A stretch of DNA of 64,000 bases, taken from NCBI RefSeq assembly GCF_043555875.1, contig NZ_JBIGHW010000001.1:310001-374000 (forward strand), written 5' to 3'. Shown here piece after piece: positions 51,801 through 58,614 of this stretch (positions within the stretch are counted from its first letter, which is position 1; each line of letters opens with the position of its first letter). Under the pieces are notes generated by a model. It was not told the origin of the DNA. It was given only the letters and a program-made list of their open reading frames with translations, and did no database searches. A program made the position numbers and the translations under genes. Origin of the DNA: Pelomonas margarita (GTDB lineage Bacteria; Pseudomonadota; Gammaproteobacteria; Burkholderiales; Burkholderiaceae_C).

Positions 51801-54248
51801 CATCGCGCCCGCTTGGGCGGAGCTCAGCACCTTGAACTGGTCGCTGGTCAGCGCGCGCAGGTCGGCGGTTTCCATGCCGGCCACCTGGGCCGTGGTCAGG
51901 TTGGCGACCTGGCCCGTGGTCATGGCGGCGATCTGGTCGGTGCCCAGCGCGTTCAGCTGCTCGGTGCCCAGCGCGCGGATCTGCGCCGTGGTGAGCGCGC
52001 GCAGGTCATCGGTCTCCAGCGCGGCCATCTGCTCGGTGGCCAGGCCCTTGAGCTGCTGGGTGGTGAGCGACTGGATCTGGGCCGTGCCCAGCGCGCGAAT
52101 CTGGTCGGAGCCAAAGGCGTCGATGCTCTCCGACGCGATGCCACGCAGCGCGGCCGTGGTCAGCACGGCCAGGTCGGCCGTCTCGATGGCGGCCAATTGT
52201 TCGCTGCTCATCGCGCCCACCTGGGCGGAGCTCAGCACCTTGAACTGATCGGTGCCCAGTGCACGCAGGTCCGACGTCTCCAGCTTGCCGACCTGGGCCG
52301 TCGTCAGGTTGGCCACCTGGCCGGTGGTCAGCGCCGCGAACTGGTCGGTGCCCAACGCGTTGAGCTGCTCGGTGCTCAGCGCGCGGATCTGCGCGGTGGT
52401 CATGGCCCGCAGGTCGTCGGTCTCCAGCGCGGCCATCTGCTCGGTAGAGAGGCCCTTGAGCTGCTGGGTGGTGAGCGACTGGATCTGGGCCGTGCCGAGA
52501 GCGCGGATCTGATCGGAGCCGAAGGCGTCGATGTTCTCGGACGTGAGGCCGCGCAGCGCTGCCGTGGTCAGCACGGCGAGGTCGGCGGTCTCGATGGCGG
52601 CCAGCTGCTCGCTGGTCATCGCGCCCACTTGCGCGGAGCTCAATACCTTGAACTGGTCGCTGGTCAGCGCGCGCAGGTCGGCGGTTTCCATGCCGGCCAC
52701 CTGGGCCGTGGTCAGGTTGGCGACCTGGCCCGTGGTCATGGCGGCGATCTGGTCGGTGCCCAGCGCGTTCAGCTGCTCGGTGCCCAGCGCGCGGATCTGC
52801 GCTGTGGTCAGCGCACGCAGGTCGTCGGTCTCCAGGGCCGCCATCTGCTCGGTGGCCAAGCCCTTGAGCTGCTGAGTAGTGAGCGACTGGATCTGGGCGG
52901 TGCCCAGGGCGCGGATCTGGTCGGAGCCGAAGGCGTCGATGGTTTCCGATGCAATGCCACGCAGCGCGGCCGTGGTCAGCACGGCCAGGTCGGCCGTCTC
53001 GATGGCGGCCAGCTGCTCGCTGGTCATGGCGGCTGTCTGGGCAGAGCTGAGCGCCTTGAACTGGTCGGTCGTCAGCGCACGCAGGTCGGCCGTCTCCAGG
53101 TCGGAGACCTGGGCCGTCGTCAGGTTGGCCACCTGGGCGGTGGTCATCGCGGCGAACTGGTCGGTGCCCAGTGCATTGAGCTGTTCGGTGCCCAGGGCAC
53201 GGATCTGCGCCGTGGTGAGCGCACGCAGGTCGTCGGTCTCCAGGGCCGCCATCTGCTCGGTGGCCAGACCCTTGAGCTGCTGGGTGGTGAGCGACTGGAT
53301 CTGGGCCGTGCCCAGCGCGCGGATCTGGTCGGAGCCGAAGGCGTCGATGGTCTCGGACGCGAGGCCGCGCAGCGCGGCAGTCGTCATCACGGCGAGATCG
53401 GCCGTCTCGATGGCCGCCAGCTGCTCACTGGTCATGGCGCCCACCTGGGCGGAGCTCAGCACCTTGAACTGGTCGGTGCTCAGCGCACGCAGGTCAGCCG
53501 TCTCCAGCTTGGCGACCTGGCCGGTCGTCAGGTTGGCGACCTGGCCCGTCGTCAGCGCGGCGAACTGATCTGTGCCCAGCGCATTGAGCTGGTCGGTGGA
53601 GAGCCCGCGCAGCTGTGCGGTTGTCAGCGCGCGCAGATCATCGGTTTCCAGCGCGGCCATCTGCTCGGTGCTCAGCCCGCGCAACTGCTGGGTGCTCAGC
53701 GACTGGATCTGGGCCGTGCCGAAAGCGCGGATCTGGTCGGACCCGAAGGCGTCGATGGTCTCGGAGGCCAAACCGCGCAGCGCGGCCGTGCTCAAGGCGT
53801 TGAGGTCGGCGGTCTCGATGGCCGCCAACTGCTCGGAGGCGAGGGCGGCGACCTGGCGCGAGGTCAGCACGCGGAATGCGTCGGAGGTCAACGCGCGCAG
53901 GTCAGCCGTCTCGATGGCGGCGAATTGCTGGGTGCTGAGGCTGCTGACTTGTGTGGTGGTCAGCGCGGCCATCTGCTCGGTGACCAGGGACTTCACGTCC
54001 TCCGACACCATGCCCTGCAAAGCTGCCGTCGTCAGCCGGGAGATGTCTTCCGTCTCGAAGAACGCGAACTGCTCCGAGCTCAGCGAGCGGATCGCGAAAC
54101 TGGACAGCGTGGACACCTGCGCGGTGGTCAGGGCCCGGAGCTGGTTGGACTCGAAGGCCGCCCAGTCTTCCGAGTTCAACGCGCGCAGGGTCGCCGAGGT
54201 CAGGCCGGAGATCTGTTCGCTGGTGAGGCTGCTGATGATGGACGACAT
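45129..54248 (-). CDS. Giant octapeptide-repeat protein (3039 aa) with C-terminal calcium-binding block, predicted type I secreted
   Basis: One uninterrupted 3039-codon gene. After seven residues, octapeptides run from residue 8 to 2797 in a single phase. The pattern is hydrophobic at 1, Thr/Ser at 3, Gln/Asp/Glu at 5, hydrophobic at 6 and small at 8, for example LTTAQVAN and LETADLRA. Seventeen octads form a 136-residue super-repeat present 18 times. Residues 2798-3039 hold EF-hand-like loops and a tail with STVQLQLSDVL. There is no signal peptide, no Cys-rich part and no GGxGxD nonapeptide block. It resembles secreted or surface repeat proteins; a LapB-type exporter lies 20 kb away. Adhesin, S-layer or matrix function is inference. 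ATG at 54248 is preceded by GAGGTAGAGAG. Confidence 0.93.
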   Translation of the reverse strand: MSSIISSLTSEQISGLTSATLRALNSEDWAAFESNQLRALTTAQVSTLSSFAIRSLSSEQFAFFETEDISRLTTAALQGMVSEDVKSLVTEQMAALTTTQVSSLSTQQFAAIETADLRALTSDAFRVLTSRQVAALASEQLAAIETADLNALSTAALRGLASETIDAFGSDQIRAFGTAQIQSLSTQQLRGLSTEQMAALETDDLRALTTAQLRGLSTDQLNALGTDQFAALTTGQVANLTTGQVAKLETADLRALSTDQFKVLSSAQVGAMTSEQLAAIETADLAVMTTAALRGLASETIDAFGSDQIRALGTAQIQSLTTQQLKGLATEQMAALETDDLRALTTAQIRALGTEQLNALGTDQFAAMTTAQVANLTTAQVSDLETADLRALTTDQFKALSSAQTAAMTSEQLAAIETADLAVLTTAALRGIASETIDAFGSDQIRALGTAQIQSLTTQQLKGLATEQMAALETDDLRALTTAQIRALGTEQLNALGTDQIAAMTTGQVANLTTAQVAGMETADLRALTSDQFKVLSSAQVGAMTSEQLAAIETADLAVLTTAALRGLTSENIDAFGSDQIRALGTAQIQSLTTQQLKGLSTEQMAALETDDLRAMTTAQIRALSTEQLNALGTDQFAALTTGQVANLTTAQVGKLETSDLRALGTDQFKVLSSAQVGAMSSEQLAAIETADLAVLTTAALRGIASESIDAFGSDQIRALGTAQIQSLTTQQLKGLATEQMAALETDDLRALTTAQIRALGTEQLNALGTDQIAAMTTGQVANLTTAQVAGMETADLRALTSDQFKVLSSAQAGAMTSEQLAAIETADLAVLTTAALRGLTSENIDAFGSDQIRALGTAQIQSLTTQQLKGLSTEQMAALETDDLRAMTTAQIRALSTEQLNALGTDQFASLTTAQVANLTTAQVSHLETADLRALTTDQFKALSSAQTAVMTSEQLAAIETADLAVMTTAALRGITSETIDAFGSDQIRALGTAQIQALTTQQIKGLSTEQMAAMESEDLRALSTTQVRGLATDQLNALTTEQFATPTTIQISSLTTAQVAAMETADLRALTTDQFKSFSSAQIAAMTSEQLAAIETADLAVLTTAALRGIASENIDAFGSDQIRALGTAQIQSLTTQQLKGISTEQMAALETDDLRALTTAQLRSLSTDQLNALGTDQFTSLTTGQVANLTTAQVGKLETSDLRALGTDQFKVLSSAQVGALTSEQLAAIETADLAVMTTSALRGIASESIDAFGSDQIRALGTAQIVSLTTQQIKGLSTEQMAAMETDDLRALSTTQVRGLATDQLNALTTEQFATPTTAQISSLTTAQVAAMETADLRALTTDQFKSFSSAQIAAMTSEQLAAIETADLAVLTTAALRGIASENIDAFGSDQIRALGTAQIQALTTQQLKGISSEQMAALETDDLRALTTAQLRGLSSEQLNALGTDQFAALTTGQVANLTTAQVAKLETSDLRALSTDQFKVLSSAQVGALTSEQLAAIETADLAVMTTAALRGLTSETIDAFGSDQIRALGTAQIQSLTTQQLKGLATEQMAALETDDLRALTTAQIRALSSEQLNALGTDQFASLTTGQVANLTTAQVSDLETADLRALTTDQFKALSSAQMAAMTSEQLAAIETADLAVLTTAALRGISSETIDAFGSDQIQALGTAQIQSLTTQQLKGLSTEQMAALETDDLRALTTAQIRALSTEQLNALGTDQFAALTTGQVANLTTTQVGKLETSDLRALSSDHFKVLSSAQVGALSSEQLAAIETVDLAVLTTAALRGLTSENIDAFGSDQIRALGTAQIQSLTTQQLKGLSSEQMAALETDDLRALTTTQIRVLSSEQLNALGTDQFAAMTTAQVANLTTAQVSDLETADLRALTTDQFKALSSAQMAAMTSEQLAAIETADLAVLTTAALRGIASETIDAFGSDQIRALGTAQIQSLTTQQLKGISTEQMAALETDDLRALTTTQLRALATEQLNALGTDQFAAMTTVQVANLTTSQVAAMETSDLRALTTDQFKALSSAQTAVMTSEQLAAIETADLAVLTTAALRGLTSENIDAFGSDQIRALGTAQIQSLTTQQLKGISSEQMAALETDDLRALTTTQLRALSSEQLNALGTDQFAALTTVQVANLTTAQVAKLETSDLRALTTDQFKVLSSAQVGALTSEQLAAIETADLAVLTTAALRGLASETIDAFGSDQIRAFGTAQIQSLTTQQLKGLSSEQTAALETDDLRALTTTQLRALSSEQLNALGTDQFAALTTVQVANLTTAQVAKLETSDLRALTTDQFKVLSSAQVGALTSEQLAAIETADLAVLTTAALQGLTSETIDAFGTDQIRALGTAQIQSLTTQQLKGISTEQMAALETDDLRAMTTAQIRSLSTEQLNALGTDQFAAMTTGQIANLTTVQVAKLETSDLRALTTDQFKVLSSAQVGALTSEQLAAIETADLAVLTTAALRGLASETIDAFGSDQIRAFGTAQIQSLTTQQLKGLSSEQTAALETDDLRALTTAQIRALSTEQLNALGTDQIASMTTTQVANLTTAQVAGMETADLRALTTDQFKVLSSAQMEAMSTEQIAALETQDIANLTTAALRGLGSDEIGAFGTDQIVALGTAQIASFTTQQLDGLETAQIRVFETADISAFSTLQLRSLTSEQFAGFESAQLTAMSTAQLNSLTSDQLSALQTSEIAAFDSVDIASFSTSALRGLGTEHIVALASEDLKALNSAQVTALSTEQLHAITSEQIVGLDAADLGQLSMAQAGAFTSEAIQALSSEQTNALVPAQVSPIILDLDGDGVETVAAAQGVSYDLLGRGVWQQWGWVGGGDGLLVRDINRDGVINDGKELFGEGTVLADGSRAKDGYAAMAALDSNQDGKLDAADVNYSQLQIWVDADTDGITDSGELKSLAELGIASLSLQSQSSTALDNGNLIGLVGNYQTTDGATHEMADVWFTRDASAGSSTSGPVSADESTVQLQLSDVLAAPSELTLPGDTPTDTLVTSTVQPVEPLLVKPRPQDEDELNRQPPLI
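46428..53771 (-). repeat. Eighteen tandem 408-bp (136-aa) super-repeats
   Basis: Each copy holds 17 octads and is marked once by an IDAFGSDQ (or IDAFGTDQ) junction. Matching DNA recurs at 408-bp spacing, for example GCGTTGAGTTGTTCGCTGGA at 47461 and again at 47869. Variable positions include LAS/IAS/LTS before ETIDA and GLS/GIS/GLA before TEQ, so copies form sub-families. Confidence 0.9.
51531..52796 (-). repeat. Higher-order 816-bp duplication inside the 408-bp array
   Basis: About 450 bp at 51531-51980 match 52347-52796 with only a few differences, at an offset of exactly 816 bp (two super-repeats). A similar 816-bp offset links the rare EQFATPTT octads near 50292 and 51108. This points to recent duplication in two-unit steps. 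Confidence 0.75.
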
Positions 54249-54668
54249 GTTCTCTCTACCTCAGGTTGGCGCGGCTGGGCGTGCTGACGGATCGGGCCTG
54301 TGCCGATGTCCGCGCCGTCCGCTGCTCGTGAACGAGCAGCTGGCGACGCGCGGAAATGCACCGGGGCAGTGTGAAGAAGGCAAAACCTGAACGGGATTTC
54401 GGCAAATCAGCCGGCATCTTTAACCTGCAGACGGACGAAGGGCGGCCCGCCCCTCGAGGTGGCGACGGTTGTACCGTCGGAGATCGACCACGTTCGCCGG
54501 CTGGCTGCACGGAAATCCTTCAGACGTTAATTTGTCGATGGAATGCTAGGACTCTTCCATATCGGCAGTGACCTGAACAGCTTGAGCTTAGTTGTCCTGT
54601 TTTTCGCTATCGACCGGCTCGTTAGGCGCTCCAATCGCTTCGCCAGGGGGTAACTTGAGCACTATTTC
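54249..54668. promoter_or_regulatory. 420-bp divergent control region of the giant gene, with two hairpins
   Basis: No gene is seen here. Two inverted repeats lie in the leader of the giant gene: GCTGCTCG-TGAA-CGAGCAGC (54321-54340) and CGACGGT-TGT-ACCGTCG (54463-54479). The part from about 54520 to 54660 is AT-richer and probably carries the promoters for both the giant gene and the glycosyltransferase gene at 54669. No precise -35/-10 pair is convincing. Confidence 0.5.
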
Positions 54669-55625
54669 ATGCATGTCACGACGCTGATCCCGGCCTACAA
54701 GACCAAATACCTCATCGAGCTGCTGACGGGCTTGATCACGCAGACGCATGCGCCGAGCCGGGTCATCGTGTCGGACGACAGCCCCTCGGGCGAGTTCGGT
54801 GCGCTGCTGCGCTCGCCCGCCATGGCGCTTGCCATGCAGAAGCTGCCCATCGAGATCCACACCGGCCCGCGCGCGGGGGCGTACGAAAACTTCAAGCACC
54901 TGGTCAAGCTGTGGGGCGGCAGCACGGAGTTCTGTCATCTGTTGCTGGACGACGACCTGCTGTACCCGGACTTCTACATGCGCCACATGATGGTGCACGC
55001 CACCGGGCGCCACCCCTGCAGCATCAGCGCGCGCTGGAATGCCAACGAGCGCGGCCAGCCGGTGGAGGGCATGCCGGTGCCCAAGGCGGTCTGGCTGTCG
55101 AACGACCGCAGCCTGCTGCTGGACGCGACCGTGCTGTTCTCGACCACGGTGCCGGACTGCCAGAACTGGCTGGGCGAGTTCTCCAACTGCGTGATGCGCA
55201 AGGAGACGGCCGACCTGCTGCACGAGCCGGCTTTCGGCGGCGTGCCCTACGCCGGGCTGTGGGACCTGGGCCTGTTCCTGGCGGCCAGCCTGATCAATCC
55301 CGTCGTCTATATCCAGGACCGGCTGGGTGCGTTCCGTGCCGGCGGGGAGGGGCATTCCGCGCAGTTGCTGGGCAAGCACATGAAGGCGGCACACCTGGCC
55401 TACGCGGCGCTGGCCCTGGGGGGCGTGCGCATTGGCCGCCTTGGGGCGGACTCGGCGCGCCGCGCCTATGCCGGCCTGCTGGCGCCGCTGCAGCAGCGTT
55501 ACGGCCAGGAGGCCGACGTGGCGCCCTTCATCGACATCCTGCGCCGGCTCAGCCAGGGCGATGTGGCTGCCGAAGGCGAGTTCCTCGCGCACTGGCAGGT
55601 CTTCCTGGCCAGCCACAAGTTCTGA
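54669..55625 (+). CDS. Glycosyltransferase family 2-like protein
   Basis: A 318-residue GT-A-fold glycosyltransferase. TTLIPAYKTKYLIELLTGL with VIVSDDSPSGE is the nucleotide-sugar binding start, and LLLDDDLLYP (Asp94-96) is the DXD-type metal motif. No membrane helix is seen. It is divergent from the giant repeat gene and 11 bp ahead of the GT2-methyltransferase fusion. It probably adds a sugar to the locus glycan; donor and acceptor are unknown. Confidence 0.8.
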   Translation: MHVTTLIPAYKTKYLIELLTGLITQTHAPSRVIVSDDSPSGEFGALLRSPAMALAMQKLPIEIHTGPRAGAYENFKHLVKLWGGSTEFCHLLLDDDLLYPDFYMRHMMVHATGRHPCSISARWNANERGQPVEGMPVPKAVWLSNDRSLLLDATVLFSTTVPDCQNWLGEFSNCVMRKETADLLHEPAFGGVPYAGLWDLGLFLAASLINPVVYIQDRLGAFRAGGEGHSAQLLGKHMKAAHLAYAALALGGVRIGRLGADSARRAYAGLLAPLQQRYGQEADVAPFIDILRRLSQGDVAAEGEFLAHWQVFLASHKF

Positions 55626-55636
55626 GGAGTGCCGTG

Positions 55637-57034
55637 ATGGACGCCCGCCAGATTCCCATCGTCGTTGTCTCTTACAACAGCCCGGCGCTGATTGCGCAGC
55701 TGCTGTCGTCGCTGCGGCGCTTCTATCCCAACCCCGTGCATGTCGTGGACGGCTCCGGCGACGAGCATGTGCCCGCCATCCGCGCGGCGGTCGCGCCCTT
55801 CGACGGCGTCAGCCTGCACGTGCAGGGCTACAACATCCACCACGGGCCCGGCATGGCCTGGGCGGTGGAGCACCTGCCGCTGGGGTCGGTGGCGCTGTTC
55901 CTGGACAGCGACATCGTCGTGCTGCGCGACGGCTTCATCGAGGCCTTGCTGGCGGAGCTGCAGCCGCAGCACTATGGCGTGGGCGGTGTGGCCTACGTCA
56001 ACCGTGAGGGCTTCGACATCCCCTATGCCTATGGCGCCGTGCCCTATCTGCACCCGCCCTGCATGCTGTGCAACATCGAGGTGATGAAGCGCTGGCCACT
56101 GCCCATCAAGCATGGCGCCCCGATGTTCGCGCCCATGCTGGCGCTGCACGACGCCGGACAGTCAGGTCTGTTGCGCCACCTGGACTGGACGCTCAACGAC
56201 GTGACGCCCGGTACGGCCAAGGTTTACATCGACCATGTCGGCCGCGGCACGGTCATCAACACCCAGGGCTATCACCTGGATGAATGGATGGCCGAGGTGC
56301 GTGCCCGCCAGGCTGGGGCGCCGTCGGCGCCCGAGGCTGCGGCCCCGCCGCCCGTCGCGCCGGCCGCGCTGGAGCCGCCGGGGTTCAACCCCACGGTGTT
56401 GGCGCTCATCCCGCCGGGCGCGCGCCGCATCGTGGAGGTGGGCTGCAGCACGGGCGGCCTGGCGCAGGCGCTCAAGGCGCAGCGGCCCGACGTGCAGTTC
56501 ATCGGCCTGGAGCTGGACGCCAAGGCGGCCGAGCTGGCCCGCCAGCGTTGCGACGAGGTGCTGCAGCTGGACATCGAAAGCGCCGGCCCCGAGTTCTTCG
56601 CCCGCCTCCAAGGCCAGGACTGCTGGGTGTTCGGCGACGTGCTTGAACACCTGCGCGACCCCTGGCGCGTGCTGGCCGAGGTGGCCCGCGTGCTGGCGCC
56701 CGGCGGCTGCGTGGTGGCCAGCGTGCCCAATGCCCAGCACTGGAGCGTGCAGGCGCGGCTCAACATGGGCTTCTTCCAATATGAGGCCACCGGCATGATG
56801 GACCGCACGCACCTGCGCTGGTTCACCCGCCAGACGCTGCTGCAGCTTTTCGACGGCGCCGGCCTGCAGGTGGACCGTTGCCAGCCCTGCATGGTGGTGG
56901 AGCCGCCGATGCGGGAGCGCGCGCTGGCCGGCGTGCGGCAGATGGCGACGGCGCTGGGGCGCGACCCGGAAGAGGCTGTGCGCGACGCCATGCCCTTCCA
57001 GTACGCGCTGCGCGCCCAGCGTCCCGCCGCCTGA
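55637..57034 (+). CDS. Glycosyltransferase-like domain fused to class I SAM methyltransferase
   Basis: A 465-residue two-domain protein. Residues 1 to about 220 are a GT2-like domain (IPIVVVSYNSPALIAQLLSSL; FLDSDIVVLRDGF with Asp90 and Asp92 as DXD). An Ala/Pro-rich linker (about 230-255) leads to a methyltransferase domain (IVEVGCSTGGLAQAL near residue 265, FGDVLEHLRDPW near 333). One protein could transfer a sugar and methylate the product. ATG at 55637 follows GAGGAG. The frame open upstream to 54911 is a shadow of the previous gene. Confidence 0.8.
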   Translation: MDARQIPIVVVSYNSPALIAQLLSSLRRFYPNPVHVVDGSGDEHVPAIRAAVAPFDGVSLHVQGYNIHHGPGMAWAVEHLPLGSVALFLDSDIVVLRDGFIEALLAELQPQHYGVGGVAYVNREGFDIPYAYGAVPYLHPPCMLCNIEVMKRWPLPIKHGAPMFAPMLALHDAGQSGLLRHLDWTLNDVTPGTAKVYIDHVGRGTVINTQGYHLDEWMAEVRARQAGAPSAPEAAAPPPVAPAALEPPGFNPTVLALIPPGARRIVEVGCSTGGLAQALKAQRPDVQFIGLELDAKAAELARQRCDEVLQLDIESAGPEFFARLQGQDCWVFGDVLEHLRDPWRVLAEVARVLAPGGCVVASVPNAQHWSVQARLNMGFFQYEATGMMDRTHLRWFTRQTLLQLFDGAGLQVDRCQPCMVVEPPMRERALAGVRQMATALGRDPEEAVRDAMPFQYALRAQRPAA

Positions 57035-57261
57035 GCGCTTCTCTGGCGCGCGAAGCCGGCCTTGCGTGATGGCGGCTTCTGCTCCACGGCGCGCGCCGGT
57101 AGTCTGCACGGCAGCAAAACTTGCGCGTGCCGCGCTGGGCTGACCGGCCCGTGGCACACCGGAAGGCGGAGTGGCCACAAGCGGCTTCGCGGGTTCGGTC
57201 GCAAGGCTTTGCCTGGCCGATCAGCCCTCAGAATGGCCGCCTTCGCCGCGATTGCCGACCG

Positions 57262-58596
57262 ATGCGCCACGCTCTGCTGATCCTTGCCTTGCCCCTGCTG
57301 CCCACGCTGGCGTTTGCCTGGGGTAACCACAGCCCGATGTGCTACAGGGCCTTCGAGCGCATGCCCGAGGTCGCCCAGGCGCAGTTGGTTCGAGCCGAGC
57401 CGCTGGTTGACTTCTTGCGCGCGCAGGAGCCGGCCATCGCGCAGCTGCTGGATGCCCAGGAAGCCTGGGCACTTGAACACCTGCAGGGCCATGCCGCACG
57501 CCCCGAGGCCCTGCGCTTCGTGCCCGACCCCGCTCGCAGCGACGCCGACCGGCGCGCGGCCTTGCTGCGCGCACTGCGGCTGTCGCCGGACACCCGGTTG
57601 GCGCTGTACCTTCAGGAAGACCCGCGCCAGCCCGAGCCGCAGCGGCCGCCATTGAGTGCGGCCGCCGTCAGCGCCGTGCCCAACAGCAAGGGAGCGACAC
57701 AGCGCTTCGTCGCGCTGCAGCCCGGGGAGTCTGTCGCGCCGCTGGCCGTGCTGGCTTCGGCCTGCGACGAGCCTGACTACGGTCACGACCTGAATCTGTT
57801 CGACGACAACCCGGGCAGCCCAGCTGCGCCGTCCTATGGCTTCGGCCGGCAACCTTTCGGCAACCCGGCCGTGGCCATCGGCTCGCAGGCGCCGTTCCAC
57901 ATGGGCTTTTTTCATCAGGGTGCGGTGTTCAACACGCTGGCGCCCAGCTTTGCGCGCACCTTCACCGAGTTGCGCGTGCAGCAGTATGGTGGCCTGGCCG
58001 TGCTGGCCTGGCATACCGGCCATGCCTACTGGGGCTGGCGCTTCGCGGGGCTGGCGCTGCACCACGTGCAGGACCTGACGCAGCCCTATCACGCCAGCGC
58101 CGCGCCCGGAGCCAGTCTGCCGTACATGATGTGGGTCAACCTCAAGGCCCAGCTGGGCGCGCCGGCCGACCGGCAGGGTCTGGTGGTGCTGCAGAGCAAC
58201 CGGCACTTCGTGCTGGAGAATTTTCAGACGCTCTGGATCATGGCCGCCGCCCGCCGCCAGCAGGATGGGCCGCTGGAACAGGCGCTGCGTGATGGGCTGC
58301 TGGACGCGCACTATCCGCCGTGGAGCCCGGCCTATGTGCGCGCGGTGGTGGCAGCGCAGGCGCATGCGGCCGGGCCGGCGACGGACGCGGCCGTGGTAGT
58401 CGGCGCGCCGGCGAAATTTGTCTCCGACCCCAATTTCGACTTTGCAGCCAATGAGGAGCAGCTGGGGCCGGAGCTGGCGCGCGACATGCAAGGCCAGCGC
58501 GATGCGCTGCAGCAGCAGGTCGCGACGCTGCTGGGCCGTTTCGGCGCGCACAGCCGCAATGCCTTGCGCGGGCTGCTGCGCCAGGCCGGGCCTTGA
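57262..58596 (+). CDS. Secreted zinc-dependent phospholipase C / S1-P1 nuclease-like protein
   Basis: A 444-residue exported protein. After the signal peptide (residues 1-19, ends AFA) the mature chain begins with Trp20-Gly-Asn-His23, as in zinc phospholipase C and S1/P1 nucleases, in which the N-terminal Trp and His bind zinc. LALHHVQDLTQPYHAS (near residue 270) is the conserved H-x3-D...H metal block. It may cleave phospholipids or nucleic acid outside the cytoplasm. ATG at 57262 is chosen from the signal peptide. A 227-bp gap without recognisable features precedes it. Confidence 0.7.
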   Translation: MRHALLILALPLLPTLAFAWGNHSPMCYRAFERMPEVAQAQLVRAEPLVDFLRAQEPAIAQLLDAQEAWALEHLQGHAARPEALRFVPDPARSDADRRAALLRALRLSPDTRLALYLQEDPRQPEPQRPPLSAAAVSAVPNSKGATQRFVALQPGESVAPLAVLASACDEPDYGHDLNLFDDNPGSPAAPSYGFGRQPFGNPAVAIGSQAPFHMGFFHQGAVFNTLAPSFARTFTELRVQQYGGLAVLAWHTGHAYWGWRFAGLALHHVQDLTQPYHASAAPGASLPYMMWVNLKAQLGAPADRQGLVVLQSNRHFVLENFQTLWIMAAARRQQDGPLEQALRDGLLDAHYPPWSPAYVRAVVAAQAHAAGPATDAAVVVGAPAKFVSDPNFDFAANEEQLGPELARDMQGQRDALQQQVATLLGRFGAHSRNALRGLLRQAGP

Positions 58597-58604
58597 GCCC
58601 GGCC
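58584..58604. terminator. Hairpin at the end of the phospholipase C-like gene
   Basis: GGCCGGGC (58584-58591) and GCCCGGCC (58597-58604) pair across a five-base loop and include the TGA stop. The 18-bp gap to the convergent methyltransferase gene suggests a shared terminator, though a T-run is missing. Confidence 0.5.
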
Positions 58605-58614
58605 CAGGGGGAGA

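Larger units (their letters stand above)
45858..54227 (-). repeat. Octapeptide (24-bp) tandem repeat region, about 349 units
   Basis: Residues 8-2797 can be divided into 8-residue units with no insertion or deletion. The first LASETIDA unit is number 20, and the divergent LGSDEIGA unit counted back from the C-terminal end is number 326. The difference, 306, is exactly 18 times 17, which independently confirms the counting. Edge units (1-19 and 326-349) are degenerate; central ones are near-identical. Confidence 0.9.

Noticed and set aside
45858..54227. The tandem repeats as a CRISPR array or satellite
   Set aside because: There are no unique spacers, the repeats are contiguous, and the whole array is one open reading frame with strict codon phase.
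45129..54248. Classical RTX toxin or RTX adhesin
   Set aside because: I looked for GGxGxD nonapeptides and for a LapA-type N-terminal retention module and saw neither. Only EF-hand-like loops are present at the C terminus.
45381..54287. Very long plus-strand open frames (1330 and 1616 codons) opposite the giant gene
   Set aside because: They arise because the 24-bp repeat has no stop in the antisense frame and the DNA is GC-rich. Their composition (Gly/Arg/Leu/Gln-rich) is an image of the repeat, and no ribosome site or family is seen.
57035..57261. A possible small RNA or tRNA in the 227-bp gap
   Set aside because: I looked for cloverleaf arms, a TTCRA loop and a terminator and found none that fit.
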